Assembly (NCBI RefSeq): GCF_902459775.1
Contig: NZ_CABPSQ010000002.1
Location: 62,001 to 126,000, forward strand
Source of the DNA: Pandoraea captiosa
GTDB taxonomy: Bacteria; Pseudomonadota; Gammaproteobacteria; Burkholderiales; Burkholderiaceae
Length of the DNA: 64,000 nt
Reading direction: 5' to 3'
Shown: positions 21,017 to 29,898 of the stretch, piece by piece
Numbering within the stretch: the stretch's first letter is position 1
Layout: each line of letters begins with the position of its first letter
Translations under genes and position numbers: made by a program
The notes under the pieces: model-generated
Told to the model about the DNA's origin: nothing
What the model saw: only the letters and a program-made list of their open reading frames with translations
Database searches by the model: none

Positions 21017-22794
21017 CAGGCATCCTCACCGACAAAGTGATGCGCCAGTGCGGCGGCCAGTTCGCTTTTGAGCTGGTTTTCGGTTTCTTCAATCTCGCCC
21101 AGCAGCTTTTTGTACTTCTCCAGCAGCAGGTCCGGGTCGTGGGTTTCTTCTTCCGGCGCGTTGGGGTTTTTCAAATCGAGATTGAAGATGGGCCAGTACA
21201 GGCGATCTCCCGCCGCCTGCGCATCGCGTGCTTGCAGGCGTAGCGGTTCGGCTTGGGCGCGCAGGTCGGCAATCTGCGCTTCGATTTTTTCGCGGTAGGC
21301 TGCGTCGGTGCTGCCGACCAGGCTAGTGCGCAGGTCGCGAGCTTCGGCCTCCAGTGCAGCAGCCTGATTGTTCAGTTCTTCGGCGCGTTGCCAGTGCGGA
21401 TGCGCAGCGGCTTCGCCCTGTTCACGCTTGGTTTTGAAATCCACCTTCCAGGCGAATTCATTTTCCACGCGATCGGCAAAGTCGTTGGCCTCGCTGCCCC
21501 ACCATTCTTGCTCGAGTTTGAACTCTTCCAGCCGAATGGGTTTGGTTTTGGAATAGCTCTTGTAGCCCGGCGGATAGGGGTGCTCGTAAAACCAGATAGT
21601 GTCGGTGTGGAAGTGTTCGGTGCCGTCATCGACCATGCTGCCTTTGGTGAAGAAAAGCAGGTTGGTCTTGATGGTGGTGTAAGGCGCAAACACGCCTTTT
21701 GGCAGGCGAATGATGGTGTGGAGCTTGCAGTCGCGCAGCAGCAATTTTTTCAGCGTACCTTTGATGCCATCGCCAAACAGAAAACCATCGGGCAGCACCA
21801 CGGCAGCACGGCCGTTTTCTTTCAGCAGCTTTTTGATGATGAGCGCCATGAACATGTCGGCGGTTTCGCGCGTACGCAAATCGGCCGGGTAATCGCTGCC
21901 GACACCATCGTCTTCATAACCACCAAACGGCGGGTTGGTGATGATGCAATCGACCTTGTCGTTGGCGCTCCATTCATTCCAGCCAATGCCCAGTGTGTTA
22001 CGGTGCTCGATCTGGCTGGGCACGTCGATTCCATGCAGCAGCATGTTGGTAGTGCACAGCAGGTGGGGCAGTTGTTTCTTTTCGATGCCGTGGATCAGCC
22101 CTTCGATGGCACGCTTGTCTTCGGCGCTGGACTTCGTGGTGAGCTGGTTGCGGAAGTGGTCAATGGCGGCGGTCAAAAAGCCGCCGGTGCCGCAGGCCGG
22201 GTCCATCACGGTTTCGCGTTTGTCCAGCCGCGGGTTCACGCGGTCGGCCATGAAGGCGGTGATGGCGCGTGGGGTGTAGAACTCGCCAGCATTGCCTGCA
22301 CCGCGCAGGTCATTGAGCATCTGCTCGTAGACATCGCCCAGACTGGCGCGGGTTTTGAAGTCGTGGAAGTTGATGGCTTCTTCCAGCTTTTCTATCACGG
22401 CCAGCATCTGCGGACCGGATTTCATATAGTTGTTGGCATCGCGGAATATTTCGCGGATGACCTTATGCTGGGGGCTGCGGTCCGCGTCGATCTGATCCTT
22501 GAGCGTGGGAAACAGTTCGTTATTGACGAAGCTGATCAATTCGCTGCCTGCGATCTGCGGCTTTTTCTTGCCGTCGGCATCGGCCTTGTAAGCCGCCCAG
22601 TTGCGCCAGCGGAAACGCTCTGGCAAGGGCGATTGATAGGCAGGATTATCGTCTTCCCATTCTTCCTCACGCTGATCGAACACTTTAAGAAAGAGCATCC
22701 AGGTGAGCTGGCCAAGGCGCTGGGCATCGCCGTCGACGCCGTCGTCCTTGCGCATGATGTCCTGGATGGATTTGATGGTGCTGCTAAGATTCAT
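21016..22794 (-). CDS. hsdM: type I restriction-modification DNA methyltransferase HsdM
   Basis: 592 residues, N6-adenine methyltransferase. The N-terminal HsdM helical domain starts with QLTWMLFLKVFDQREEEWED. The SAM-binding motif is DPACGTGGF and the catalytic motif NPPF (ITNPPFGGYEDD). The C-terminal part has a long coiled coil (about 470-530, Glu/Ala/Gln-rich) that contacts HsdS. Together with HsdS it methylates the host genome. 23 bases separate it from hsdR. Confidence 0.96.
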   Translation of the reverse strand: MNLSSTIKSIQDIMRKDDGVDGDAQRLGQLTWMLFLKVFDQREEEWEDDNPAYQSPLPERFRWRNWAAYKADADGKKKPQIAGSELISFVNNELFPTLKDQIDADRSPQHKVIREIFRDANNYMKSGPQMLAVIEKLEEAINFHDFKTRASLGDVYEQMLNDLRGAGNAGEFYTPRAITAFMADRVNPRLDKRETVMDPACGTGGFLTAAIDHFRNQLTTKSSAEDKRAIEGLIHGIEKKQLPHLLCTTNMLLHGIDVPSQIEHRNTLGIGWNEWSANDKVDCIITNPPFGGYEDDGVGSDYPADLRTRETADMFMALIIKKLLKENGRAAVVLPDGFLFGDGIKGTLKKLLLRDCKLHTIIRLPKGVFAPYTTIKTNLLFFTKGSMVDDGTEHFHTDTIWFYEHPYPPGYKSYSKTKPIRLEEFKLEQEWWGSEANDFADRVENEFAWKVDFKTKREQGEAAAHPHWQRAEELNNQAAALEAEARDLRTSLVGSTDAAYREKIEAQIADLRAQAEPLRLQARDAQAAGDRLYWPIFNLDLKNPNAPEEETHDPDLLLEKYKKLLGEIEETENQLKSELAAALAHHFVGEDA

Positions 22795-22817
22795 CTTGTG
22801 GTTCTCGATTTACGGGC

Positions 22818-25256
22818 TCAGGCCTGTTTCAGTTCATTCTGGTCGTAGAGCGCTTGTTCAAGCTCTTGCACGGCCTGGGTATATTGCTCGACGCTGCCGA
22901 AGATTCCGCGCCGGATCTGGGTTTTGCTGCCGAACTGGTCAAACGGCGGCAGTTCCAGTACCTTGGCGTCTTCGATGTCCTGCACGCCGTGGTCGGCGAA
23001 CTTATCGAGCAGGGCTTCGAGCACGGCACGGGCCTGCTCGCCATATTTGCCAAACACATCGCGCTTCTTCACGTTGTTGGCGCGCTCGCGGCGGGTGAGC
23101 GGTTTTTGGTCGAAGGCAACATGGGCGACCAGATCAAACACATCCAGCTCGCTGCCGTTGGCCACAGCCTGTTGCAGGATTTCGATCGGCACACCTTGAT
23201 CGGCGAGCTCTTCTAATACGGCCTGCTTGCGTTCAGCACTGTTCCACCGGCGCAGGAAGTCAGTCATGCTGCCGAACTCGGCCTGAAGCGCTTTCTTGAT
23301 GTCGTCCTTCAAAAGAACGCGGTAATCCTCGGTGATGAGCTTGCCATCGGCATCGAGGTACTGCGAGCGCTCCACCGCCACGCGCACGTTGACATCGTCG
23401 ATCACGTATTTGACGCGGCCTTCGCCGCCACCGCCTCCGCCCGTAATGTCGCCGGGTGGCGTGTCATCACCGCCATTCGGGCCAGGGCCATAGGGTGGGG
23501 GCTCGGGTTCGCTGATGCCAGGCGGGTTGGTGATGTCAGGCGGCACTACGGGTTCATCGGGCTTGGGCTCGTATATCACCACCGGTTCACCGTCGAAATC
23601 TGGGTCCGCGAACAGGCGTGTCGCACCCTTGAAATCCATGATGGTGAAGTACAGCTTTTGGTAGTCCTCGCGCAGACGGGTGCCACGGCCAATGATTTGC
23701 TTGAACTCAGTCATCGAGTTGATGTTTTGGTCCAGCACGATGAGTTTGCAGGTCTTGGCATCCACACCGGTGGTCAGCAGTTTGGAGGTGGTGGCGATGA
23801 CGGGGTAAGGCTCGTCGTTGTCGATGAAGTAGGAAAGCTGCGCTTTGCCTTCGTTGTCGTCGCCCGTGATGCGCATGACGTAGCGGCGGTTGCTGGCAGC
23901 GGCCGGGATGAGCTTGACCAGCTCTTGCCGCATGCGTTCGGCGTGGTCCTGGTCATCACAAAACACGATGGTTTTGGCCATTGGGTCGGTGGTCTTGAGG
24001 TATTCCCATACTTTGCTGGCTACCAGTTTGGTGCGTTTTTCCAGCACCAGTGTGCGGTCAAAATCTTTCGTGTTGTATTGGCGCTGTTCCACTGCCTGGC
24101 CGAGTTTGTCGATCTTGTTTTTTTCGGGGGTGTAACCCACGGCATCGACATCAGTGGCGATTCGGATCACTTTGTAGGGTGCGAGGAAGCCGTCTTCGAT
24201 ACCTTGCTTCAGCGAGTAAGTGTAGATTGGGTCGCCAAAGTAGGTGATGTTGCTGACCTCCTTGGTTTCCTTCGGCGTAGCCGTCAGGCCCAAGTGTGTG
24301 GCGCTGCTGAAGTATTCGAGCACATCGCGCCAGGCTGAATCATCAGCGGCACTGCCACGGTGGCATTCATCAACAACGACGAGATCGAAGAAATCGGCCG
24401 GAAACTGCTTGTAAATTTGCTTCCATTCTTCCTTGCCGGTGACCGCCTGATAAAGGGCAAGATAGATCTCATAATTTTTCTTGATCTCGCGGTTGGAGAC
24501 CTTGTGCATGACCTCGCCAAAGGGGGCGAAGTCTTGCTGCATGGTTTGATCGACCAGGATGTTGCGGTCGGCCAAAAACAAGATGCGTTTTTTCGCCTTG
24601 GCTTTCCACATACGCCAGATGATCTGGAATGCGGTGTAGGTTTTTCCGGTGCCGGTGGCCATGACCAGCAGCACGCGCTGCTGTCCTTTGGCGATGGCTT
24701 CGATGGCACGATTGATAGCGACGCGTTGGTAATAGCGTGGCTCCTTACCGCTGCCGTCGGTGTAGAAAGGTTGCTCAATTAGCTTAACGGCGGCAGGCTC
24801 AACAAGGCCTTTCCATTGCTGATAAAGCGGCCAAAGATCGTCCAGTGATGGAAACTCGCTGAGCGAGAGCTCGCGCTCGCTGGGCTGCGTCAGGCCAGTG
24901 CGGTCGTGTAGCAGGAAGCCGTCGCCATTACTGCTGATGGCAAAGGGGGCATCTACCATCTCGGCGTAGGCCAGTGCCTGCTGCATGCCGTGGCCGACCG
25001 AGAAGCGCGCTTGCTTGGCCTCGACTACTGCAATCGGTATGTTGGGCCGGGCGTACAAAACGAAGTCCGCGCGCTTAGGGCCACCTTTGGCATCGGGATT
25101 TTTAATGCGTGCCGCAAGTTTGCCGCGCACCATGACGCGCCCGTCCGTGAGATTTACTTCCTCGCGAAACTGATGCTGCTGCCAGCCCGCCCGCACAATA
25201 GCAGGCGTGATGAACTTGGTGCAGATATCGCGCTCACTGAGCTGGTACTTGTCCAT
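22818..25256 (-). CDS. hsdR: type I restriction endonuclease subunit HsdR
   Basis: 812 residues. The N-terminal PD-(D/E)xK nuclease domain has KRADFVLYARPNIPIAVVEA then K (the catalytic D...ExK). The helicase motor follows, with Walker A ATGTGKTYTAFQ, DECHRG as the DEAD-type box, TATPKET, and the motif VI region QIIGRGTRLREDYQK. A Pro/Gly-rich linker (PPPYGPGPNGGDD) leads to the EcoEI-type C-terminal domain that binds the methyltransferase. It translocates and cuts unmodified DNA. The ATG follows the stop of the HTH gene directly, so the two genes are coupled. Confidence 0.95.
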   Translation of the reverse strand: MDKYQLSERDICTKFITPAIVRAGWQQHQFREEVNLTDGRVMVRGKLAARIKNPDAKGGPKRADFVLYARPNIPIAVVEAKQARFSVGHGMQQALAYAEMVDAPFAISSNGDGFLLHDRTGLTQPSERELSLSEFPSLDDLWPLYQQWKGLVEPAAVKLIEQPFYTDGSGKEPRYYQRVAINRAIEAIAKGQQRVLLVMATGTGKTYTAFQIIWRMWKAKAKKRILFLADRNILVDQTMQQDFAPFGEVMHKVSNREIKKNYEIYLALYQAVTGKEEWKQIYKQFPADFFDLVVVDECHRGSAADDSAWRDVLEYFSSATHLGLTATPKETKEVSNITYFGDPIYTYSLKQGIEDGFLAPYKVIRIATDVDAVGYTPEKNKIDKLGQAVEQRQYNTKDFDRTLVLEKRTKLVASKVWEYLKTTDPMAKTIVFCDDQDHAERMRQELVKLIPAAASNRRYVMRITGDDNEGKAQLSYFIDNDEPYPVIATTSKLLTTGVDAKTCKLIVLDQNINSMTEFKQIIGRGTRLREDYQKLYFTIMDFKGATRLFADPDFDGEPVVIYEPKPDEPVVPPDITNPPGISEPEPPPYGPGPNGGDDTPPGDITGGGGGGEGRVKYVIDDVNVRVAVERSQYLDADGKLITEDYRVLLKDDIKKALQAEFGSMTDFLRRWNSAERKQAVLEELADQGVPIEILQQAVANGSELDVFDLVAHVAFDQKPLTRRERANNVKKRDVFGKYGEQARAVLEALLDKFADHGVQDIEDAKVLELPPFDQFGSKTQIRRGIFGSVEQYTQAVQELEQALYDQNELKQA

Positions 25257-25484
25257 TCATCCCCCTGATGTGTGGCGGTCGGTATCTAGCCTGTCGTGCG
25301 CATCCTCTTCGTCAGCTCCTCCCGCTCGCACCCATTCATCAACCTCGGAGAGCTGAAACTTCCACAGCCGACCTATCTTGTGCGCTGGCAAACCCTTGCG
25401 CTCCCGCCATCGATAAACGGTGTCTTTTACGACGCCCAGATGCTTAGCGACATCAATTGCTGTGACCCACGGTTCGGAATTCAT
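25257..25484 (-). CDS. excisionase/AlpA-like helix-turn-helix protein
   Basis: 75 residues. It matches the MerR-like excise-type DNA-binding fold: WVTAIDVAKHLGVVKDTVYR ... GLPAHKIGRLWKFQLSEVDE. The recognition helix is in the first half and the wing KIGRLWKF in the second. The C-terminus is acidic and short. Its TGA is followed immediately by the hsdR ATG, so it leads the RM operon and probably controls it, or is a relict excisionase kept as a regulator. GAGAG lies upstream of the ATG. Confidence 0.8.
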   Translation of the reverse strand: MNSEPWVTAIDVAKHLGVVKDTVYRWRERKGLPAHKIGRLWKFQLSEVDEWVRAGGADEEDAHDRLDTDRHTSGG

Positions 25485-25546
25485 GGCATTGGCTCTCTGG
25501 TTAAAGCCTCAAAGTCGTTCAAAATCGTTATCAGTCTACCAGAATG

Positions 25547-25585
25547 AGTTATAGTGGACTATCCCTGACTCCGGGTTGATAGTCC
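25547..25585 (-). promoter_or_regulatory. candidate promoter/operator of the hsd operon
   Basis: An 8-base inverted repeat GGACTATC / GATAGTCC (25557-25564 with 25578-25585) lies 73 bases upstream of the HTH gene. On the minus strand its inner half-site abuts TATAAC, a possible -10 box. No good -35 hexamer is visible, as expected for a controlled promoter. The HTH protein is the natural candidate ligand. Confidence 0.4.
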
Positions 25586-25750
25586 AGTGATATCGTTGGT
25601 TTGACCGGCCCTGGTGAATTTCCGCGAGGATCGGTGGGTGAGATGTGGGGCGATGCTGCACCAAATTGTCTGAGGAATCAATAAGTCGATTGCATATGAT
25701 GATGACCCTGTGAGGCTTGTACTAGCTTATCCATTAATGGCAAAGGCTGA

Positions 25751-26237
25751 ATGAAGAAGCGACTAAAAGATGTGATTGGCAGTCTGTTCAAGCCACTTCC
25801 AGGATCCAAACAGGCATTCGCCTTATCACGAATGGATGCTGAGCAGCTGCCCCCGATTACCCTCTGTGGCAGCTATTTCAATCACTGCCCCGGATCGCCC
25901 TCCAGCGGCCCTCGATGGATTCGAGCATCTTTTGCGGCTGAGCTTTGCAGACGTCGATTTTCTCAATCCCGATCTCTCGGCAAGAGCGAAAGACAAGCTC
26001 CCTCACGCATTCAAATCTACGCACGCGGAGCAGATACGCTGCTTTATTGATCAGTTGCCAGGGCATGTTTTGTCAGTCGTCGTGCACTGTGAGGGCGGGT
26101 TTTCACGGTCATGTGCCGTCGTACTGTGCCTTCATAAGCTTTACGGCTACGAAGTGGATCTGTCAGAGCTAGCGCAAGCGAACCCCTCAATAGTGAAGGT
26201 GCTCATGCAGCCCAGAGCTCGCAAAACGAAAAAGTGA
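25751..26237 (+). pseudogene. tyrosine/dual-specificity phosphatase-like gene, frameshifted
   Basis: The phosphatase signature HCEGGFSRS (His-Cys-x5-Arg-Ser) is clear around 26086-26112 in frame with ATG 25776 or ATG 25836. The natural N-terminal part appears to be in another frame, starting at ATG 25751 (MKKRLKDVIG ... ALSRMDAEQLPPIT). It would join the segment VAAISITAPDRPPAALDGFE in the second frame at about 25855-25870, where a run of C residues (cagctgcccccgatt) suits an indel. As it stands, the full protein cannot be made without frameshifting, though a shorter product from an internal ATG is possible. It lies between the RM operon and the Tn7-like module. Confidence 0.6.
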
Positions 26238-26241
26238 AAGG

Positions 26242-26269
26242 CCTAAGCAGCGGTGCCGCTTAGGTTTTT
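26242..26269 (+). terminator. intrinsic terminator after phosphatase-like gene
   Basis: CCTAAGC paired with GCTTAGG (one internal mismatch, then two more pairs, 3-base loop), followed by TTTTTA. It lies five bases past the phosphatase-like stop. Confidence 0.7.
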
Positions 26270-26649
26270 ACAGCTCAGGTCAACCTCGGATGTCTGATTT
26301 CTATTCGATTGCCTCCCCAAATTTGGCAAGAATGTCTGAAAAATGCCTTATTACAGCCGGCTTTGTCTGAATTTTGCCTGATTAACGTGGAATGATGACT
26401 TCTTCGAAATTCGCTATCGTTGATAGATGCAAATGCTGCGATAAATCACGCGACGGTTGCGAATATCGATTTGCTTGCTATACTACTTAAGTCTTTGATT
26501 TATAAGGGAAATTTTCCTTGATTTCCAATGCGAATAGCGGTATTCTTTTGTCCATTATTACCTAGTGGGAAAGGATATGGAGACAAGGATTAAAATGGGA
26601 CCTGACGCGACCGTGCGCACAATTTGAGCATTGGTATGGTCGGTTGCCA
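26270..26649. other. AT-rich non-coding region before Tn7-like module, with repeats
   Basis: About 380 bases, clearly more AT-rich than its surroundings, without a gene. It contains three direct copies of TGTCTGA at 26291, 26333 and 26364; the last two are followed by AAAAATGCC and ATTTTGCC. Spacing (42 and 31 bases) and location upstream of the transposition genes make these candidate TnsB-binding sites of a transposon end. A fourth copy in the same orientation is at 34634. The rest probably holds the promoter of the XRE gene. Confidence 0.4.
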
Positions 26650-27075
26650 ATGAGTCCTTTTGCCGTGTACCTTCGCGAACTGCGCCGTCAGCGTGGCCTG
26701 AAACAAAGGGACGCTGCGGATCTGCTCGGTTACGAGCAGAGCTATCTCTCTGCGCTTGAGCGTGGCGCGAAAGGCCCACCTAAGCGGGATTTTATTGCTC
26801 GTCTGATTCGTGTCTTGGCACTAAACGATGCTGAGCAGACAGAGCTTGACGAGGCGCTACGCAAATCCAAGCGCCAGGTTTCTCTTCCCTGTACGGCTCC
26901 CGTCGAAGAATACGAATTGCTTCGTGAATTGGAGCCTCAACTCGGGCGGCTCCATCCAGTACAAATCAAAATGATTCGCCAAGTCCTGGCGCTTCCCCAA
27001 GTTTTTTTCATGACTGTACCCAAGGGGGGCATCGCCACAAATTCCTCTTGTGAAACGGAGGCGGCGATGACGTAA
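26650..27075 (+). CDS. XRE-family helix-turn-helix regulator
   Basis: 141 residues from ATG 26650 (an in-frame TTG lies two codons earlier). The N-terminal HTH domain is typical: FAVYLRELRRQRGLKQRDAA ... LLGYEQSYLSALERGAKGPP, residues about 5-65. The second half (LRELEPQLGRLHPVQIKMIR) is helical and unassigned. No strong ribosome site. It lies upstream of tnsA on the same strand, 245 bases apart, and may repress the transposition genes, but that is inference from position. Confidence 0.8.
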   Translation: MSPFAVYLRELRRQRGLKQRDAADLLGYEQSYLSALERGAKGPPKRDFIARLIRVLALNDAEQTELDEALRKSKRQVSLPCTAPVEEYELLRELEPQLGRLHPVQIKMIRQVLALPQVFFMTVPKGGIATNSSCETEAAMT

Positions 27076-27320
27076 ACGAAAAAAGCGAGCCCTTAAGGCC
27101 CGCCTTCCGGTACAGCAATCATTCTTCAACTCGCACCTGAAGTATCGGTTGCTCTCTCCAAGGCGTCAAGGCCTGATTCCCTTTCCATACTGATTTTTCG
27201 CGAGTTTTGAACTCTGCGAGGGTTCACTTTTGCCCGAATTTTCAGCGTGGATTCCCGAATTATGACTATGCGCGGACAGGCGCAGGGCTCCCTATTGCCT
27301 GCCGCCAGGAGAAAGCAATC

Positions 27321-27944
27321 ATGTTATCCAGACGAGTAATCACGAGAAGTGGCCGGCACTTCAGGGGCAGGTACCCATCTAGAAAGTTGGGCAGGATGGT
27401 GGCGTTTGAGTCGCTGATCGAGCGCGATGTCATCCTGTTGCTGGAGTTCTCCCGAGGAGTTCAAAGCTACCAGGAGCAACCGGAGCGAATTGTCTACAGC
27501 GACGGACAAACCATGCGGGAGTACTACCCGGATTTCGAGGCAAAGCTGGCTTCAGGCCCGCGGGTACACATTGAGGTCAAGCCCAGCGCAAAACTCGACT
27601 CTCCAAAAATCACCAAGAAACTTCAGCAGATCGCGGCGCATTACGCCCAGCACCGCGAAGAGCATTTTCGTGTCATTACTGAACTTGATGCCCGCAAGGA
27701 GCCGCTTCGTTCCAACCTGAAAACGCTCAGCCCATTGCGCGCAAAACCGGCAGCCTCACCCCATGGCCTGTCCATGTATCTTCCAGGTAAACCGTGGCAC
27801 GCCTTGGAAGCATCGGTAGGTCGCGACGTCCTATTGAAGCAAATCGCCCTAGGCAACCTGGTGTGCGACCTCGCCAGCCCGCTACAGGGTGATCTCATGG
27901 TCTTCAACGCACAGGAGGTCGCACATGATTCGCTTTACCTATAA
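27321..27944 (+). CDS. tnsA: TnsA endonuclease
   Basis: 207 residues. ATG 27321 has AGGAGA eight bases upstream. It shows the restriction-endonuclease-like core: ESLIERDVILLLEF (first acidic residue), YYPDFEAKL (metal-binding Asp) and HIEVKPSAKL (Glu-x-Lys). In Tn7-type elements TnsA cuts the 5' ends of the transposon while TnsB cuts and joins the 3' ends, giving full excision. The N-terminus is Arg-rich (MLSRRVITRSGRHFRGRYPS). Its last 20 bases overlap tnsB. The catalytic triad looks complete, so it should be active. Confidence 0.85.
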   Translation: MLSRRVITRSGRHFRGRYPSRKLGRMVAFESLIERDVILLLEFSRGVQSYQEQPERIVYSDGQTMREYYPDFEAKLASGPRVHIEVKPSAKLDSPKITKKLQQIAAHYAQHREEHFRVITELDARKEPLRSNLKTLSPLRAKPAASPHGLSMYLPGKPWHALEASVGRDVLLKQIALGNLVCDLASPLQGDLMVFNAQEVAHDSLYL

Positions 27945-29898
27945 ACGCGGTCTCGTCTTCATCGAGGGCCAGATGCGCTGGACGCTGGAGCGTCTGCTGG
28001 TCACCGGCAAATATCAGTTGATCTCCGATGCGCGCGAGATTCAGAATTTTTTTCCGGACGAATTAAACGCCCGGTGGCTCAAAGGGGAGTTAGTGATTGA
28101 TGAGACTTGCCTGGGCACTTTGGCCAATGCAACCTATCTAGCGACACCACGAGACTTATCTACGTATACGGACAATCAGCAAAAGGTGGCGCTGCGCAAG
28201 CAAAGCTATCTGCGAGCCGTCGATCCTGAAAAGAATCGCTACAACCCGGTTCTATGGAAAAAGCTCATTGACGCACATGCAGCGGAAACCGGAGATACAA
28301 AGCCACCTTGTCCGTCGTCCGTACAGAACTGGTGGCGCAGGTATCGCACAACAAAATCGGTCCATGCGCTGATCCCTCAAAAGAAAGGTCGTGCAAAACC
28401 GTACCATGGGGATCGCTACGCCCTCTTCGAAGAGGCGGTCGCCGACGTTTACCTCACCCTGCAAAAACAACCCAAGTCCGCGGTTTATGAACGTGTGCTG
28501 CATCACACCAATTCCTTGAATGCGTCCTTGCCGCCAGATTTGCATATACGGTGCCCCGCCCGTTCAACCGTCTATCGTTGGCTCGATGGTCTTCGCCAAG
28601 ATATTGTGGACGGTGCTCGTCTGGGTGCCGAGGTTGCCCGGGCAAAATATCGCATCGCAGTAGGTGGGCTCAAGGTCAGCGGGATCCTTGAGCGCATCGA
28701 AATCGACCATACCCCGATCGACCTGATCGTAATCGATGCAGTGACGGGATTACAGATGGGCAGACCTTGGCTGTCGATAGCAACCGACAAGGCATCCAGG
28801 ATGATCATGGGTTTCTACCTGAGCTTCAATACTCCTAGTGCTCACTCGGTACTCCAATGCTTGCGACGCGCGATTCTGCCCAAAACGGAATGGCTTGCCC
28901 GTTTCCCTGATATCAAAGGGGCATGGCCTGCTCAAGGGATTCCTGATCTGATTGCGATCGACAACGGCATGGACCTTCATGCCTCTGGGTTGCAGAAAGC
29001 CTGTGAAGAGATGGGTATTCAGATGCTTTTTTGTGGTGCCCGTACGCCGGAACACAAAGGCAGTATTGAACGGTTTTTCAGGACAATGAATCAAGGCCTT
29101 ATCCATCGGCTGCCTGGCACTACGTTTTCCAATGTCGGTGAGCGCGGGGACTATCCTGCTGAGAACCTTGCCGCGATCACGCTCACAGACCTTGTCCACT
29201 TGATCACCAAATGGATCGTCGACATCTACCTGATGCGCCCACATCGCGGAATTGGCGCAACCCCGCTCGCCAAGTGGTCCGAACTGGCCGGACGGCGTTC
29301 CATCGAGTTGCCGCTTTATCCTAAACAGCTTGAAGTGATCAGTGGCATTCCGGCCAAACGCACACTTTTTCATTACGGTATTGAGCTTGAAGGGCAGCAT
29401 TACAACAGCCGTCAATTGCAGGAGCTGCGACGCCAATCTGGCCAGAACATGGTGGTTGATCTGAAGTTCTATGAGCATTCGATCAACTTCATCCATGTCT
29501 TCGATCCAATGGCCAAGGAATATCTGGAGGTTCCTTGTGTTGATCCGGCCTACGCAAACAATCTTCCCAGGGAGATACATCGCCTGATAAGGGAGCGGGC
29601 AAAACAGCAATTTGGCGACAACGCTTCTTCCGCTCAAATGCTCGAGGTCCGTGCGGAACTGGAAGAAATCATCGAGCAAGCGATCAAGAATAAGAAAATG
29701 GCTGTGCGCAAAAATGCCGGCGGCTTGCTCATGCATGACAGCGAGGCTGTGCTGAACAACGAGGATCCGTTGGCTAAGGCACGCAAACCCGTCAAAGAAC
29801 TGGCGCCTGAGCTACCCGAGAATCTTCCGGCGGGTCTCGATGACGTGCTGCCGACATTGAGCGTGTTCACAAGAGGAGCGCAGCATGAAGCCCATTGA
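27925..29898 (+). CDS. tnsB: TnsB DDE transposase
   Basis: 657 residues from ATG 27925 with AGGAGG upstream. The integrase core (rve fold) has the DDE residues in context: Asp about 261 (RIEIDHTPIDLIVID), Asp about 346 (IAIDNGMDL) and Glu about 382 (EHKGSIERFF). N-terminal HTH-like regions that bind end repeats precede it. A Mu-type C-terminal beta domain follows (YGIELEGQHYNSRQLQELR), then a helical tail that in Tn7 contacts TnsC. Complete by length. It overlaps tnsA and tnsC. Confidence 0.92.
   Translation: MIRFTYKRGLVFIEGQMRWTLERLLVTGKYQLISDAREIQNFFPDELNARWLKGELVIDETCLGTLANATYLATPRDLSTYTDNQQKVALRKQSYLRAVDPEKNRYNPVLWKKLIDAHAAETGDTKPPCPSSVQNWWRRYRTTKSVHALIPQKKGRAKPYHGDRYALFEEAVADVYLTLQKQPKSAVYERVLHHTNSLNASLPPDLHIRCPARSTVYRWLDGLRQDIVDGARLGAEVARAKYRIAVGGLKVSGILERIEIDHTPIDLIVIDAVTGLQMGRPWLSIATDKASRMIMGFYLSFNTPSAHSVLQCLRRAILPKTEWLARFPDIKGAWPAQGIPDLIAIDNGMDLHASGLQKACEEMGIQMLFCGARTPEHKGSIERFFRTMNQGLIHRLPGTTFSNVGERGDYPAENLAAITLTDLVHLITKWIVDIYLMRPHRGIGATPLAKWSELAGRRSIELPLYPKQLEVISGIPAKRTLFHYGIELEGQHYNSRQLQELRRQSGQNMVVDLKFYEHSINFIHVFDPMAKEYLEVPCVDPAYANNLPREIHRLIRERAKQQFGDNASSAQMLEVRAELEEIIEQAIKNKKMAVRKNAGGLLMHDSEAVLNNEDPLAKARKPVKELAPELPENLPAGLDDVLPTLSVFTRGAQHEAH

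Noticed and set aside
26291-26370. CRISPR-like short repeats
   Set aside because: Only a 7-base word recurs, with unequal spacing and no spacers; no cas genes anywhere. Better read as possible transposase-binding sites.
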